Positions 14,216-22,234 of a DNA stretch of 24,266 nt are shown here, one piece after another. A program made the translations under genes and the position numbers. Source of the DNA: Pseudomonadota bacterium. GTDB lineage: Bacteria; Pseudomonadota; Alphaproteobacteria; Rhizobiales; Hyphomicrobiaceae. The notes beneath the pieces were generated by a model. The model was not told where the DNA came from, searched no databases, and saw only the letters and a program-made list of their open reading frames with translations. The stretch spans positions 1 through 24,266 of the forward strand of contig JAEZAW010000331.1 of assembly GCA_023430315.1 (NCBI GenBank), written 5' to 3'. The number at the start of each line of letters is the position of its first letter. The stretch's first letter is position 1.

Positions 14216-15058
14216 TTACTTGAGAAATGCCTCCAGAGCGCCCTTTGCTGACGCCGCAAGCGGTCCGTTGAAGCGGTGCCCGGCCCCGGGAGCCGTCTCA
14301 AATCGCGCCGAACCGCCGTGGCCCGTCAGGGATGAGATGTAGGTTCTCGCCAATCTCGGCGATGTGTTGTCGTCTTCACTGCCTGTGATCGCCACTACCG
14401 TCGTTTGCTTGGGCACCTTTGCCGCATAGCTATGCGGTGACAGACTCTGGCGCCACTCACCACGTCCCCGCGCGGCACGCCACGAAGGGATGTCACAGGG
14501 GCACGACACGAGCACAGCAGCGTCGATGAGGCCCGGCCGTCTACCCGCGAGGACTCCGATAATGGCAGCGCCTCCCGAATGACCCATAGCGATGACGCGT
14601 CGCGCCCGAAGCCTCGTCTTCAGGCTCTGGATCGCTGCACCTACCGCATCGACATTCTGAGCCGTGTAACTGTCGCGTCTTCCGTTGTGGCTGCCCTCGC
14701 TCTTGCGGCCGGCCTTATCTTCATAGCCCGGCCGAAGCAAACTGACCGTGACCACACCTTTACGGGTAAACGACTTTGCGAAGGGCAGCAGATAGTCCGC
14801 CGGTCCTCCCGAGGAAGCATCGCCGTGCACAAGCACAACCAATGTCGGGGACGGGCCAGCATCTTTTGTGCCGGCTACAGCCATTGCCAAACAAAGCTCC
14901 CCGCCATCGACCCATTGCTCAGCATCAGCATTGGCGGGGCACTTGGCGAGCGTCGGCGCGGCACTCGCGATCAGAATTCCAAGCGCCATCCCGAGATAGT
15001 GCCGTGCTCGACACATTGCCGGATGGGTCGCTCGCGGGCAGGCTTCAGTGCCGATCAT
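14216..15058 (-). CDS. Exported alpha/beta hydrolase (dienelactone-hydrolase/esterase type)
   Basis: Predicted periplasmic serine hydrolase of 280 residues. After a signal peptide (GMALGILIASAAPTLAKC, about 23-40) the alpha/beta fold begins with PTLVVLVHGDASSGG, the oxyanion-hole HG. The nucleophile elbow is GHSGG with Ser161. Asp229 or Asp230 in TGSEDDNTS and His261 in GAGHRF complete the triad. The pairs Cys40/Cys56 and Cys186/Cys188 suggest disulfides. The open frame runs to 15331 and into the opposite promoter region; I chose the ATG at 15058 because AAAAGGTGG lies just upstream and the signal peptide follows. It is transcribed divergently from the DUF3141 operon across a 258-bp gap. The substrate is unknown. 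Confidence 0.83.
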   Translation of the reverse strand: MIGTEACPRATHPAMCRARHYLGMALGILIASAAPTLAKCPANADAEQWVDGGELCLAMAVAGTKDAGPSPTLVVLVHGDASSGGPADYLLPFAKSFTRKGVVTVSLLRPGYEDKAGRKSEGSHNGRRDSYTAQNVDAVGAAIQSLKTRLRARRVIAMGHSGGAAIIGVLAGRRPGLIDAAVLVSCPCDIPSWRAARGRGEWRQSLSPHSYAAKVPKQTTVVAITGSEDDNTSPRLARTYISSLTGHGGSARFETAPGAGHRFNGPLAASAKGALEAFLK

Positions 15059-15109
15059 AGGCCACCTTTTCTCTGTGCAATTGGACACTACCGACAACCA
15101 CCCGCGGGT

Positions 15110-15127
15110 GGTCCACTTGTCTGTCAC
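15110..15127 (+). promoter_or_regulatory. PHO-box-like element upstream of the DUF3141-pta-ackA-fabI operon
   Basis: CTGTCAC (15121-15127) matches a PhoB half-site, and GGTCCAC (15110-15116) sits exactly 11 bp upstream but matches only partly. A second CTGTCAC lies on the opposite strand at 15197-15203. The comparable S. meliloti orfA-pta-ackA-fabI operon is, as I recall, PhoB-controlled under phosphate starvation, which is why I looked. The match is incomplete, so this is a weak call. Confidence 0.25.
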
Positions 15128-15316
15128 CCCTATACCCAAACCCTCGGTAGCACCCCGAGCGAAGTTCAGGGAAAACACGGATGCCTCATGGGTCGTGTGA
15201 CAGTCATTGTTAACGCCGACAGTCCGGCGTGACGAGGCGCCATTCCTCTTGCATCCGCACTGTTGCTGAACGCGCCAGGCATGGCTCGGGCGGCTCACCG
15301 CGAGGGGGTGCACTTC

Positions 15317-17563
15317 ATGGACAAACATCATTCAGCCAGCCCCCCCGCGCCTGCCTCGCCGTGGCCATTCCTGGAGGCCGTGACAGACTATTGGACCGAC
15401 GCCTTTCAGCGCACGGGCCTCTTCCTCGATGTGATGAAAGAGCGTAGCGAGCGAGGCACCACGCACGCCGCGATGGCTGCGCCCCACGTCCTGAAGTTCA
15501 AGGCCGAGCTGGTCATGGACGGGCGCCAACTCCCGCGACCGGCAAACTATGTCCTGGCGCGCATCGTGCCGCCCCCGGACTTCCAATTAGACGAGAGGAA
15601 GCGGCCGTTCGTTATCGTCGATCCGCGAGCGGGCCACGGTCCTGGTATTGGCGGCTTCAAGGCCGATAGTGAGATCGGCGTTGCGATCAAGGCCGGTCAC
15701 CCCTGCTACTTTATTGGATTTCTTCCCGAGCCCGTAGCCGGTCAGACGATTGAGGACATAGCCCTCGCGGAAGCGGCCTTTCTCGAGCGGGTGATCTCGC
15801 TTCATCCGGAAGCCGAGGGCAAACCGGCGGTCATTGGAAATTGCCAGGCGGGCTGGGCCGTCATGATGCTGGCGGCAATGCGCCCGGAATTGTTCGGGCC
15901 GATCATCATCGCCGGTTCACCGCTGTCCTATTGGGCAGGCGTCCACGGCAAATACCCCATGCGCTACACCGGTGGCCTCCTCGGCGGAACATGGCTCACG
16001 GCCCTCGTGGGAGACCTCGGCAATGGCAAGTTCGACGGCGCGTGGCTGGTGACGAATTTCGAGAATCTCAATCCGTCGAACACCTACTGGACGAAAACCT
16101 ACAATCTCTACTCGAAGGTGGACACCGAGGGACCCCGCTATCTGGAGTTCGAGGAGTGGTGGGGCGGTCACGTACTCCTCAACGCGGAGGAGATGCAGTT
16201 CATCGCCGACGAGCTGTTCGTCGGCAACAAGCTCGTCTCCGGCGACATCGAAGCGTCGGACGGAACACGCATCGATCTCCGCAATATCCGGTCGCCGATC
16301 GTCGTGTTCTGCTCCAAGGCCGACAATATAACGCCGCCCCAACAGGCGTTGGACTGGATCCTCGATCTCTACAAGAGCGTCGATGAAATCCGCGCAAGCG
16401 GCCAAACGATCGTCTACGCGCTGCACGACACGATCGGCCATCTCGGCATTTTCGTCTCCGCCTCCGTCGCGAAGAAGGAGCACAATGAGTTCGCCAGCAA
16501 TATCGACCTCATCGATGTCTTGCCGCCTGGTCTCTACGAAGCCGTGCTGACGCCGAAGAGCGACGCCGATCCCACATCCGACCTCGTGTCAGGAGACTAT
16601 CTCGTCCGCTTCGTAACGAGATCCTTGGACGACATCCGCGCCCTCGGCAGCAACAGCGAGGAAGATGACCGCTGCTTTGCGACCGCCGCCCGCGTGTCCG
16701 AGATCAATCTCGGCCTCTATCGGACATTCATGCGGCCCTGGATCCGCGGCCTTGCCAATGACTCCATGTCGACCTGGATGCGCAATCTCCATCCCCTGCG
16801 ACTGCAATATGAAATGTTCTCGACGAAGAACCCATTCGTGCAGTCTATGGATGCATTCTTGGATCGTTCGCGGGATGACCGACGCGTCGTTTCTGCCGAC
16901 AACCCGATGTGGCGCGCTCAGGAGCAGCTCTCCGAGCACATAGCAAAGAGCCTCGACGCCTATCGGGAATGGCGCGACGCAATGTTCGAGGCCACCTTCT
17001 ACGCGGTGTATGGTTCGCCGGTTCTTCAGGCCCTCGTTGGGCTCAAGGCATCCGACCGCAACGTTCGTGCGCAATCAGCTAACGACAGCGCCCGACGCGC
17101 ACTTGTCAATCAGCGCATCGAAGAGCTGAAGCGATCCATTGCGGACGGCGGACCGCGCGAGGCCGTCACACGTGCACTTCTCTATGTGCGTATGCCCGAA
17201 GGGACGGTAGACGAGCGTGGCTTCAATCTCCTGCGGCGCGTGCGCGAGGAGGCGGGAAGCGGCATGTCGCTCGCCGACTTCAAGAAACTCGTGCGCGATC
17301 AGTACTTCATGCTTCAGCTCGACCAGCGGAAGTGCCTGGACACGATACCCGAGCTCCTGGCGACCGATCCCGATCTCGCCGCTACTCTCATTGATCGGCT
17401 GCGTCGCGTCGTAAACGTCGTCGGCCAGGCAGAGACGCGGAAGAGATTGGCTGAGATCGAGCCCTTACTGAGGCTCGACAAAGCCCGCCGCAATGGTGAT
17501 GACCCATACCATCCCAGATATGCACACGCCTCGAAATCTCAAGCTCAAGGGCACAAGCACTAA
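15317..17563 (+). CDS. DUF3141-family protein, PHA-synthase-like alpha/beta hydrolase
   Basis: Large cytoplasmic protein of 748 residues. Residues 1-60 resemble the helical lead-in of PHA synthases (EAVTDYWTDAFQRTGLFLDV). An alpha/beta-hydrolase core follows: RPFVIVDPRAGHGPGIGGFK at about 96-115, a PhaC-like lipase box GNCQAG with Cys176 in the nucleophile position, SKADNITPPQQAL with Asp336, and TIGHLGIFVS with His375. The Cys-Asp-His order and spacing mirror PHA synthase. The C-terminal half (about 380-748) is a long, mostly helical extension without a motif I know. The ATG at 15317 has GAGGGGG about 8 nt upstream; earlier ATGs at 15263 and 15281 lack this. It heads an operon with a small protein, pta, ackA and fabI. 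A role as an acyltransferase or thioesterase on hydroxyacyl-CoA is inferred, not shown. Confidence 0.85.
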   Translation: MDKHHSASPPAPASPWPFLEAVTDYWTDAFQRTGLFLDVMKERSERGTTHAAMAAPHVLKFKAELVMDGRQLPRPANYVLARIVPPPDFQLDERKRPFVIVDPRAGHGPGIGGFKADSEIGVAIKAGHPCYFIGFLPEPVAGQTIEDIALAEAAFLERVISLHPEAEGKPAVIGNCQAGWAVMMLAAMRPELFGPIIIAGSPLSYWAGVHGKYPMRYTGGLLGGTWLTALVGDLGNGKFDGAWLVTNFENLNPSNTYWTKTYNLYSKVDTEGPRYLEFEEWWGGHVLLNAEEMQFIADELFVGNKLVSGDIEASDGTRIDLRNIRSPIVVFCSKADNITPPQQALDWILDLYKSVDEIRASGQTIVYALHDTIGHLGIFVSASVAKKEHNEFASNIDLIDVLPPGLYEAVLTPKSDADPTSDLVSGDYLVRFVTRSLDDIRALGSNSEEDDRCFATAARVSEINLGLYRTFMRPWIRGLANDSMSTWMRNLHPLRLQYEMFSTKNPFVQSMDAFLDRSRDDRRVVSADNPMWRAQEQLSEHIAKSLDAYREWRDAMFEATFYAVYGSPVLQALVGLKASDRNVRAQSANDSARRALVNQRIEELKRSIADGGPREAVTRALLYVRMPEGTVDERGFNLLRRVREEAGSGMSLADFKKLVRDQYFMLQLDQRKCLDTIPELLATDPDLAATLIDRLRRVVNVVGQAETRKRLAEIEPLLRLDKARRNGDDPYHPRYAHASKSQAQGHKH

Positions 17564-17598
17564 TCGGTAGGACAGTCGCAACTGTTAGGACGCGTATC

Positions 17599-18027
17599 AT
17601 GGCCGGTTTCCTCAATCCGCTCGCCTTGAAGGAAATGACCTCGGAAGCCGAGGCCGCCAAGATGGACGAGGAGCGCGAATACAAGATCAAGCAAGAGAAG
17701 ATGAAGAAGGACCTGCACGAGGCCTTCTTGTCTCGGGAGCTGCACCCCGATGTCGTGAACCGCATCAATAACGCGATCAGCATTGCTGCCAAGCAGGGCA
17801 GACACCAAATCGAGGTGCTGACCTTTCCATGCAAGTACTGCAATGACCGCGGTCGCCTCATCAATAACGGCGATCCCGACTGGCCGGATTCACTCGAGGG
17901 GTTCGCAAAGAAGGCCTACGAGTTCTACGCGAGGGAACTCAAGCCATTGGGCTTCAAGCTGACAGCGGAAGTCGTCAGCTTCGAGGATGGTGTACCGGGA
18001 ACCGTGGCCATGAATCTGAAATGGTGA
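17599..18027 (+). CDS. Small conserved-looking cytoplasmic protein with a CxxC motif
   Basis: I do not recognise this 142-residue protein. Residues about 12-45 are highly charged and heptad-like (EAEAAKMDEEREYKIKQEKM), suggesting a coiled coil or long helix. The second half forms a compact domain: HQIEVLTFPCKYCNDRGRLI carries the only two cysteines (C-x2-C), and the rest (WPDSLEGFAKKAYEFYAREL, VVSFEDGVPGTVAMNLKW) looks like an alternating helix/strand fold. There is no signal peptide or membrane span. AGGA lies 10 nt before the ATG. It begins 35 nt after the DUF3141 gene and ends 40 nt before pta, so it is very likely part of the same operon, perhaps as an accessory or scaffold. The protein's function is unknown. 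Confidence 0.82.
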   Translation: MAGFLNPLALKEMTSEAEAAKMDEEREYKIKQEKMKKDLHEAFLSRELHPDVVNRINNAISIAAKQGRHQIEVLTFPCKYCNDRGRLINNGDPDWPDSLEGFAKKAYEFYARELKPLGFKLTAEVVSFEDGVPGTVAMNLKW

Positions 18028-18067
18028 GTAACCTGCCCGGACGCAGCCCAAGTGTGAGTGTCTCAGC

Positions 18068-19045
18068 ATGGCCAAGGCGACAGCTCAGCTGAAATCACCG
18101 ACCCGACTCGACGCTCACCGGCACGCCAAGTATGAGCGCCTCATTGATACGGCGAAGACGAAGTCCCCGTTGTCAACGGCCGTCGCGCATCCATGCGACG
18201 AAAGCTCCCTCCGCGGGACCATCGAGGCCTTCCAGGCCGGTTTGATCGTGCCGATTTTGGTTGGCCCAGCCGGCAAGATCCGTAGCATCGCCGAGAAGCT
18301 CGGCCTCGATCTCAGCGACATCGAGATTATCGATGCGCCGCACAGCCAAGCCGCTGCGGAGCGCGCCGTTGCGCTCGTGCGGGAAGGAAAGGCCGAGCTC
18401 CTGATGAAGGGCAGTCTTCATTCGGATGAAATCCTTGGCGAGGTCACGAAGCGGGATGGCCTCCGGACGGGCCGGCGCGTCAGCCATGTCTTCATCATGG
18501 ACGTACCGACACATCCTCAGACGTTGTTCATCACGGATGCCGCCGTGAATATCGCGCCGGATCTGATGGCCAAGCGCGACATCGTGCAGAATGCGATCGA
18601 TCTCTTTGTCGGCCTCGGCCTCGGCACACCCAAGGTTGCGATTCTTTCCGCCGTCGAGAATGTAACGGTTGCCATACCCTCGACGATAGAAGCTGCGGCA
18701 CTCTGCAAGATGGCTGACCGTGGGCAGATCACGGGCGGAGAGCTCGACGGTCCCCTCGCGTTCGACAATGCGATCAGCGAGGAGGCAGCTCGGATCAAGC
18801 GCATCAAGTCCGCGGTTGCCGGGAAGGCGCAGATCCTTGTCGTCCCGGATCTCGAAGCCGGCAACATGCTCGCGAAGAACCTCTCCTTCCTCTCGAATGC
18901 CGATGCCGCCGGCATCGTGCTCGGTGCCCGCGTGCCGGTCATTCTCACCTCTCGCGCAGACAATCTCAGAACGCGCTTGGCGTCCTGCGCCGTCGCCTCG
19001 CTGCTCGCCTACAGCCAGAAATCCGGTCGTCCCATCACGAGCTGA
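18068..19045 (+). CDS. pta: Phosphate acetyl/butyryltransferase (PTA_PTB family)
   Basis: Cytoplasmic phosphotransacylase of 325 residues, converting acyl-CoA plus phosphate to acyl phosphate and CoA. It has the PTA_PTB domain only, without the MaoC-like hydratase domain found in longer bifunctional relatives. Family marks are GLIVPILVGPAGKIRSIAEK at the start of the domain, LLMKGSLHSDEILGEV at about 111-126, RVSHVFIMDVPTHPQTLFIT, and the C-terminal LVVPDLEAGNMLAKNLSFLS and GARVPVILTSRADN, which form the CoA/phosphate site. The sequence looks closer to the phosphotransbutyrylase type than to long Pta, so chain-length preference is open. It is followed by ackA after only 3 nt, the classic pairing for acyl-phosphate to acid plus ATP. 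Its ribosome-binding site is weak (GTGAG). Confidence 0.88.
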   Translation: MAKATAQLKSPTRLDAHRHAKYERLIDTAKTKSPLSTAVAHPCDESSLRGTIEAFQAGLIVPILVGPAGKIRSIAEKLGLDLSDIEIIDAPHSQAAAERAVALVREGKAELLMKGSLHSDEILGEVTKRDGLRTGRRVSHVFIMDVPTHPQTLFITDAAVNIAPDLMAKRDIVQNAIDLFVGLGLGTPKVAILSAVENVTVAIPSTIEAAALCKMADRGQITGGELDGPLAFDNAISEEAARIKRIKSAVAGKAQILVVPDLEAGNMLAKNLSFLSNADAAGIVLGARVPVILTSRADNLRTRLASCAVASLLAYSQKSGRPITS

Positions 19046-19048
19046 GTC

Positions 19049-20263
19049 ATGAGCGACACGATCTTCGTTGTGAACGCCGGAAGCTCGAGCATCAAGTTCC
19101 AGCTCTTCTCGGTCGATGGTCACGGGCACTGCGACCGTCTCATGAAGGGCATGTTCGAGGGCATCGGTTCACGACCTCATCTTTCAGCGGCTGATGGAAA
19201 GAAGACGCTCATCGATCGGAGCTGGAGGGCCGACGAGATCGACGGCGTACCGGGTGCGCTCGAAGAAGTCGTCAAGTTCGTGAGGGAGTACGGCAAGGGC
19301 AGGATGCCGATTGCCGTTGGCCACCGCGTTGTCCACGGCGGGCCGACCTACAGCGCGCCAACGATCGTGAACGAAACTGTCCTTCGGCAACTCGAGGCTT
19401 TTGTGCCGCTCGCTCCGCTGCACCAGCCGAACAACCTCGCGCCAATCCAGCTACTGCTGGCGCGACAGCCGCATCTCCCACAAGTCGCCTGCTTTGACAC
19501 CGCATTCCATCGCGGACATCCGGAGATCGCCGACCGCTATGCCATACCAGAGGATCTCTATCTCGAAGGCATCCGTCGCTATGGCTTCCATGGTCTCTCC
19601 TATGAATACATCGCGGACAGCTTGAGCACTGTCGCGCCCGAACTCGTAGGCAAGAAAGTCATCGTCGCACATCTCGGCAGCGGGGCCTCCATGTGCGCAC
19701 TGGCGGGCGGTCACAGCGTTGAAAGCACCATGGGCTTTACGGCGCTCGACGGCCTGCCAATGGGAACGCGGCCAGGCCAGATCGATGCGGGCGTGATCCT
19801 CTACCTCATGGATCAGAAGCGTCTTGGCTCTCGAGAGCTATACGATCTTCTCTACGCGCAATGCGGTCTCAAGGGGCTCTCCGGCATCAGCAACGACGTA
19901 CGCGAGCTGCTCGCGAGTTCCGATCCGAGAGCGAAGCTGGCTCTCGACTACTTCACGTACAGGATCGCCCTCTTCGCCGGCTTGCTGACCGCTGCCATGC
20001 GTGGTCTCGACGGGTTCGTGTTCACTGCGGGCATTGGCGAGCACGCGCCGAGTATTCGTGAGGCCGTCATTCGCCAATCGGCATGGCTCGGCATCGAACT
20101 CGACGACAAGGCCAACAAGAAGAGCGCACTGCGCATATCCACACGCGCCTCGAAAGTTGGCTGCTACGTCATTCCAACCGACGAAGAGCAGATGATCGCG
20201 CGCCATACATGGCGCGTCATAACCGAGCACGCCGGCTCACACATTCGGGAGATGCGAGCATGA
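19049..20263 (+). CDS. ackA: Acetate/propionate (acyl) kinase
   Basis: Cytoplasmic ASKHA-fold kinase of 404 residues, the usual length, interconverting acyl phosphate + ADP and carboxylate + ATP. Motifs in order: FVVNAGSSSIKF (about 6-17), GHRVVHGG (91-98) with the substrate arginine, CFDTAFH (148-154) with the catalytic aspartate, YGFHGLSYEY, HLGSGASMCA and GFTALDGLPMGTRPGQIDAG, then FTAGIGEHAPSIREAV near the nucleotide site. The usual FHGLSH reads FHGLSY here, a small departure. It follows pta by 3 nt and its stop overlaps the fabI start as ATGA (20260-20263). Together with pta it makes a substrate-level phosphorylation module. Acetate is the default assignment; propionate or butyrate cannot be excluded. 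Confidence 0.92.
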   Translation: MSDTIFVVNAGSSSIKFQLFSVDGHGHCDRLMKGMFEGIGSRPHLSAADGKKTLIDRSWRADEIDGVPGALEEVVKFVREYGKGRMPIAVGHRVVHGGPTYSAPTIVNETVLRQLEAFVPLAPLHQPNNLAPIQLLLARQPHLPQVACFDTAFHRGHPEIADRYAIPEDLYLEGIRRYGFHGLSYEYIADSLSTVAPELVGKKVIVAHLGSGASMCALAGGHSVESTMGFTALDGLPMGTRPGQIDAGVILYLMDQKRLGSRELYDLLYAQCGLKGLSGISNDVRELLASSDPRAKLALDYFTYRIALFAGLLTAAMRGLDGFVFTAGIGEHAPSIREAVIRQSAWLGIELDDKANKKSALRISTRASKVGCYVIPTDEEQMIARHTWRVITEHAGSHIREMRA

Positions 20264-21042
20264 TCGACCTATCGTCGCTGACGCTCCTGAAGGGAAAGAA
20301 AGCGCTGGTCACGGGCATCGCCAACGACAAATCTATTGCCTGGGGCTGCGCCAAGGCTTTCGAAGCGTTCGGAGCGGACGTCGCGATCACCTATCTGAAC
20401 GACAAGACGCGCACGTTTGTCGAACCTTTGGCGCGCGGGCTTAAGTCGTCGGTGCTGCTGCCATTGGATCTGAGTAAGGAAGGTCAGCTCGAAGCGGTAT
20501 TCGACGATATCGAAAGGAAGTGGGGCCGCCTGGATATCCTGCTGCACTCGATCGCCTTTGCTCCGAAGGAAGATCTTCAAGGCCGGGTCGTCGACTGCTC
20601 CAAGTCAGGTTTCCTTATGGCGATGGAACTCTCATGCTGGTCGTTCATCCGCATGGCGAAGCTAGCGGAGCCGCTCATGAAGAACGGCGGCGTCGCGTTC
20701 ACAATGACGTATTACGGATCCCAGATGGTCGTCGAGCACTACAACATGATGGGACCGGTAAAGGCGGCGCTGGAATCGGCGACGCGATACATGGCTGCGG
20801 AGCTTGGACCTAAGAAGATCAGAGTTCACGCAATCTCGCCCGGCCCGCTGAAGACACGTGCCGCTTCGGGCATCTCTGATTTTGAATCGCTGCTGAGCAA
20901 GGCGGAATCAAAGGCGCCGACGCGAAGCCTTGTTTCGATCGACGATGTCGGAGTTGCCGTGGCCTTCCTCGCCACGGACGCCGCGAAGCTCATAACCGGC
21001 GATACGCTCTACATCGATGGCGGATACCACATCATCGACTGA
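20260..21042 (+). CDS. fabI: Enoyl-ACP reductase FabI
   Basis: NADH-dependent enoyl-acyl carrier protein reductase of type II fatty-acid synthesis, 260 residues. The FabI version of the SDR cofactor motif is clear in ALVTGIANDKSIAWGCAKAF (about 15-34). The active-site pattern Tyr151, Tyr161, Lys168 lies in TYYGSQMVVEHYNMMGPVKA with FabI spacing (10 and 7), unlike the Y-x3-K of classical SDRs. The C-terminus ITGDTLYIDGGYHIID is typical. The frame is open from 20083 inside ackA, but the ATG at 20260 overlaps the ackA stop by 4 nt and starts the canonical sequence. It is the last gene of the operon. Whether it is the housekeeping FabI or an operon-specific copy cannot be judged here. Confidence 0.92.
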   Translation: MIDLSSLTLLKGKKALVTGIANDKSIAWGCAKAFEAFGADVAITYLNDKTRTFVEPLARGLKSSVLLPLDLSKEGQLEAVFDDIERKWGRLDILLHSIAFAPKEDLQGRVVDCSKSGFLMAMELSCWSFIRMAKLAEPLMKNGGVAFTMTYYGSQMVVEHYNMMGPVKAALESATRYMAAELGPKKIRVHAISPGPLKTRAASGISDFESLLSKAESKAPTRSLVSIDDVGVAVAFLATDAAKLITGDTLYIDGGYHIID

Positions 21043-21176
21043 AATTATCGCGCGTCTGACTGCGCCGGATATGTGCTGCTGGTTCGCCCTCAAAGGATTC
21101 GAGAGAAGTCCCTATTGTGGCAGTCATCCGTCCTGCCGATCCTACGCTGAGCACTTCCGAGAATGGAGGTTTTCCG

Positions 21177-21866
21177 ATGATACGAGCTCTCAGAGAGATG
21201 ATCCTGCCCATCACATTCGCTATGTCAGCGACCGCACTTCTTGCAGTCGGTCACAGCCACGCGCAATCCAATATCAGGGAGCGCGTCGCGGCGGCTGTCG
21301 AGACCGTCGAAGGTGCTTGCGCGAGCGACATTCAGAACTTCTGCGGAAAGGTCACCCGAGGCGAAGGCCGACTGCTCACCTGCATGCAGGCCTTCGACGA
21401 CCAGCTGAGCCGCAGGTGCCAGTGGGCCTTGTATCGGGTTTCACGCAATCTCGAAGGCGTCATGAACCGCGTCGAGCGATTGGCGGAGGCGTGCTGGAAT
21501 GACATCGAAGCCAACTGCAAGGACGCCGAGCGCATTGGCCAATGCATCACGGAGAAGCGCGGTTCTCTGTCGCCCGCGTGCGGGAAGGTAGCAGCGAGCC
21601 TGAAGAGTGCCGTTCAGGGCCTTGCGGGCCTCAGGGGCTTGCAGGTCGTCGGGTCGGACAATTCCGGTGTGGGCGAGGTCGTCGACATCAAGAGAGGACC
21701 GGACGGTGCAATCCAGGCCATTGAAGTCGAGATGGATCGCATGCTCGGCATTGGTGGAAAGGTCGTGACGGTGACCGCTGATAAGTTCGAGCAGATCGGC
21801 GATAGGATCAAGCTGCTGCTCGGTCGGGACGAAGTCAAGTCGTTGCCGGAAGCGAAGAGCAGGTGA
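21177..21866 (+). CDS. Exported Cys-rich (GLG1-type repeat) plus PRC-barrel protein
   Basis: Protein of 229 residues with three parts. A signal peptide (residues about 8-30, ending SHAQ) is followed by a cysteine-rich region with eight cysteines (48, 56, 69, 81, 106, 114, 123, 135). These form two four-Cys units; the first (ACASDIQNFCGKVTRGEGRL, then LTCM and LSRRCQWAL) closely resembles the Cys-rich repeat of animal Golgi GLG1. A PRC-barrel-like domain (about 154-223) begins GLQVVGSDNSGVGEVVDIKR. The ATG at 21177 has GGAGG 8 nt upstream. The disulfide-rich layout implies folding in the periplasm. The gene follows fabI by 134 nt and is probably a separate unit. The function is unknown. Confidence 0.83.
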   Translation: MIRALREMILPITFAMSATALLAVGHSHAQSNIRERVAAAVETVEGACASDIQNFCGKVTRGEGRLLTCMQAFDDQLSRRCQWALYRVSRNLEGVMNRVERLAEACWNDIEANCKDAERIGQCITEKRGSLSPACGKVAASLKSAVQGLAGLRGLQVVGSDNSGVGEVVDIKRGPDGAIQAIEVEMDRMLGIGGKVVTVTADKFEQIGDRIKLLLGRDEVKSLPEAKSR

Positions 21867-21914
21867 CCCTTCCGTCCATGCGAGAGTGTTGAATTGATGC
21901 CGGAAATCGAATGG

Positions 21915-21940
21915 GCGCGACTTGCTACCTCGAGTCGCGC
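21915..21940. terminator. Bidirectional terminator-like hairpin between convergent genes
   Basis: GCGCGACT (21915-21922) and AGTCGCGC (21933-21940) are perfect 8-bp arms around a 10-nt loop. It sits between the plus-strand gene ending at 21866 and the minus-strand gene whose stop codon is at 21941-21943, immediately next to that stop. In the minus direction it is followed by CCATTCGATTTCC, only modestly T-rich. Confidence 0.6.
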
Positions 21941-22234
21941 TCACATCTGCGAGGACTTACCGCGCGTCGCTGGCTTCTTGCGCTCGGATCCGTAGCCCTG
22001 CTCCCGCAGATATTTGACGCGCTCCGCCGCTACACGGCGGCACGTACTCTCCCACTCACGCTTGCTCATATGCGTCGAGCGATCCCATTGCTTCATGCAT
22101 TCCCTGACGCGCGCCTTCTCATCGAGAAGGGCTGCTTCACTCGTCGAGCGCTTCGCGGCTGGCGAAGTGGTGGATTGGGCTTCGACGGCTGTCGCGGAAA
22201 TTGCCAATGCCGCCACACAGATCAATGCACGCAC
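21941..22234 (-). CDS. Small exported protein with a conserved Cys pair
   Basis: Protein of 97 residues that I can describe but not name. A signal peptide (RALICVAALAISATAVEAQ) leads to a basic, helical mature part with two cysteines: RECMKQWDRSTHMSKREWES followed by TCRRVAAERVKYLREQGYG (Cys46 and Cys65, likely a disulfide). It ends in a Lys/Arg-rich tail. The pattern recalls small exported proteins common in rhizobial genomes. I chose a GTG start at 22234 because GGAGGAG lies 7 nt upstream and the signal peptide follows directly. ATGs at 22249 and 22255 would put the Shine-Dalgarno inside the gene. A hairpin follows its stop codon. Confidence is good that it is a gene, low on function. Confidence 0.72.
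   Translation of the reverse strand: MRALICVAALAISATAVEAQSTTSPAAKRSTSEAALLDEKARVRECMKQWDRSTHMSKREWESTCRRVAAERVKYLREQGYGSERKKPATRGKSSQM

Noticed and set aside
14201..14220. Duplicated CATTACT near the end of the exported hydrolase gene
   Set aside because: A 7-bp direct repeat partly within coding sequence; nothing supports an attachment site or target duplication.
15213..15230. ACGCCG/CGGCGT inverted repeat as a terminator
   Set aside because: Only a 6-bp stem with no T-run, placed upstream of a start rather than after a gene; too common in GC-rich DNA to call.
18173..19129. 318-codon minus-strand open frame
   Set aside because: Antisense to pta and the start of ackA; composition typical of a complementary-strand shadow.
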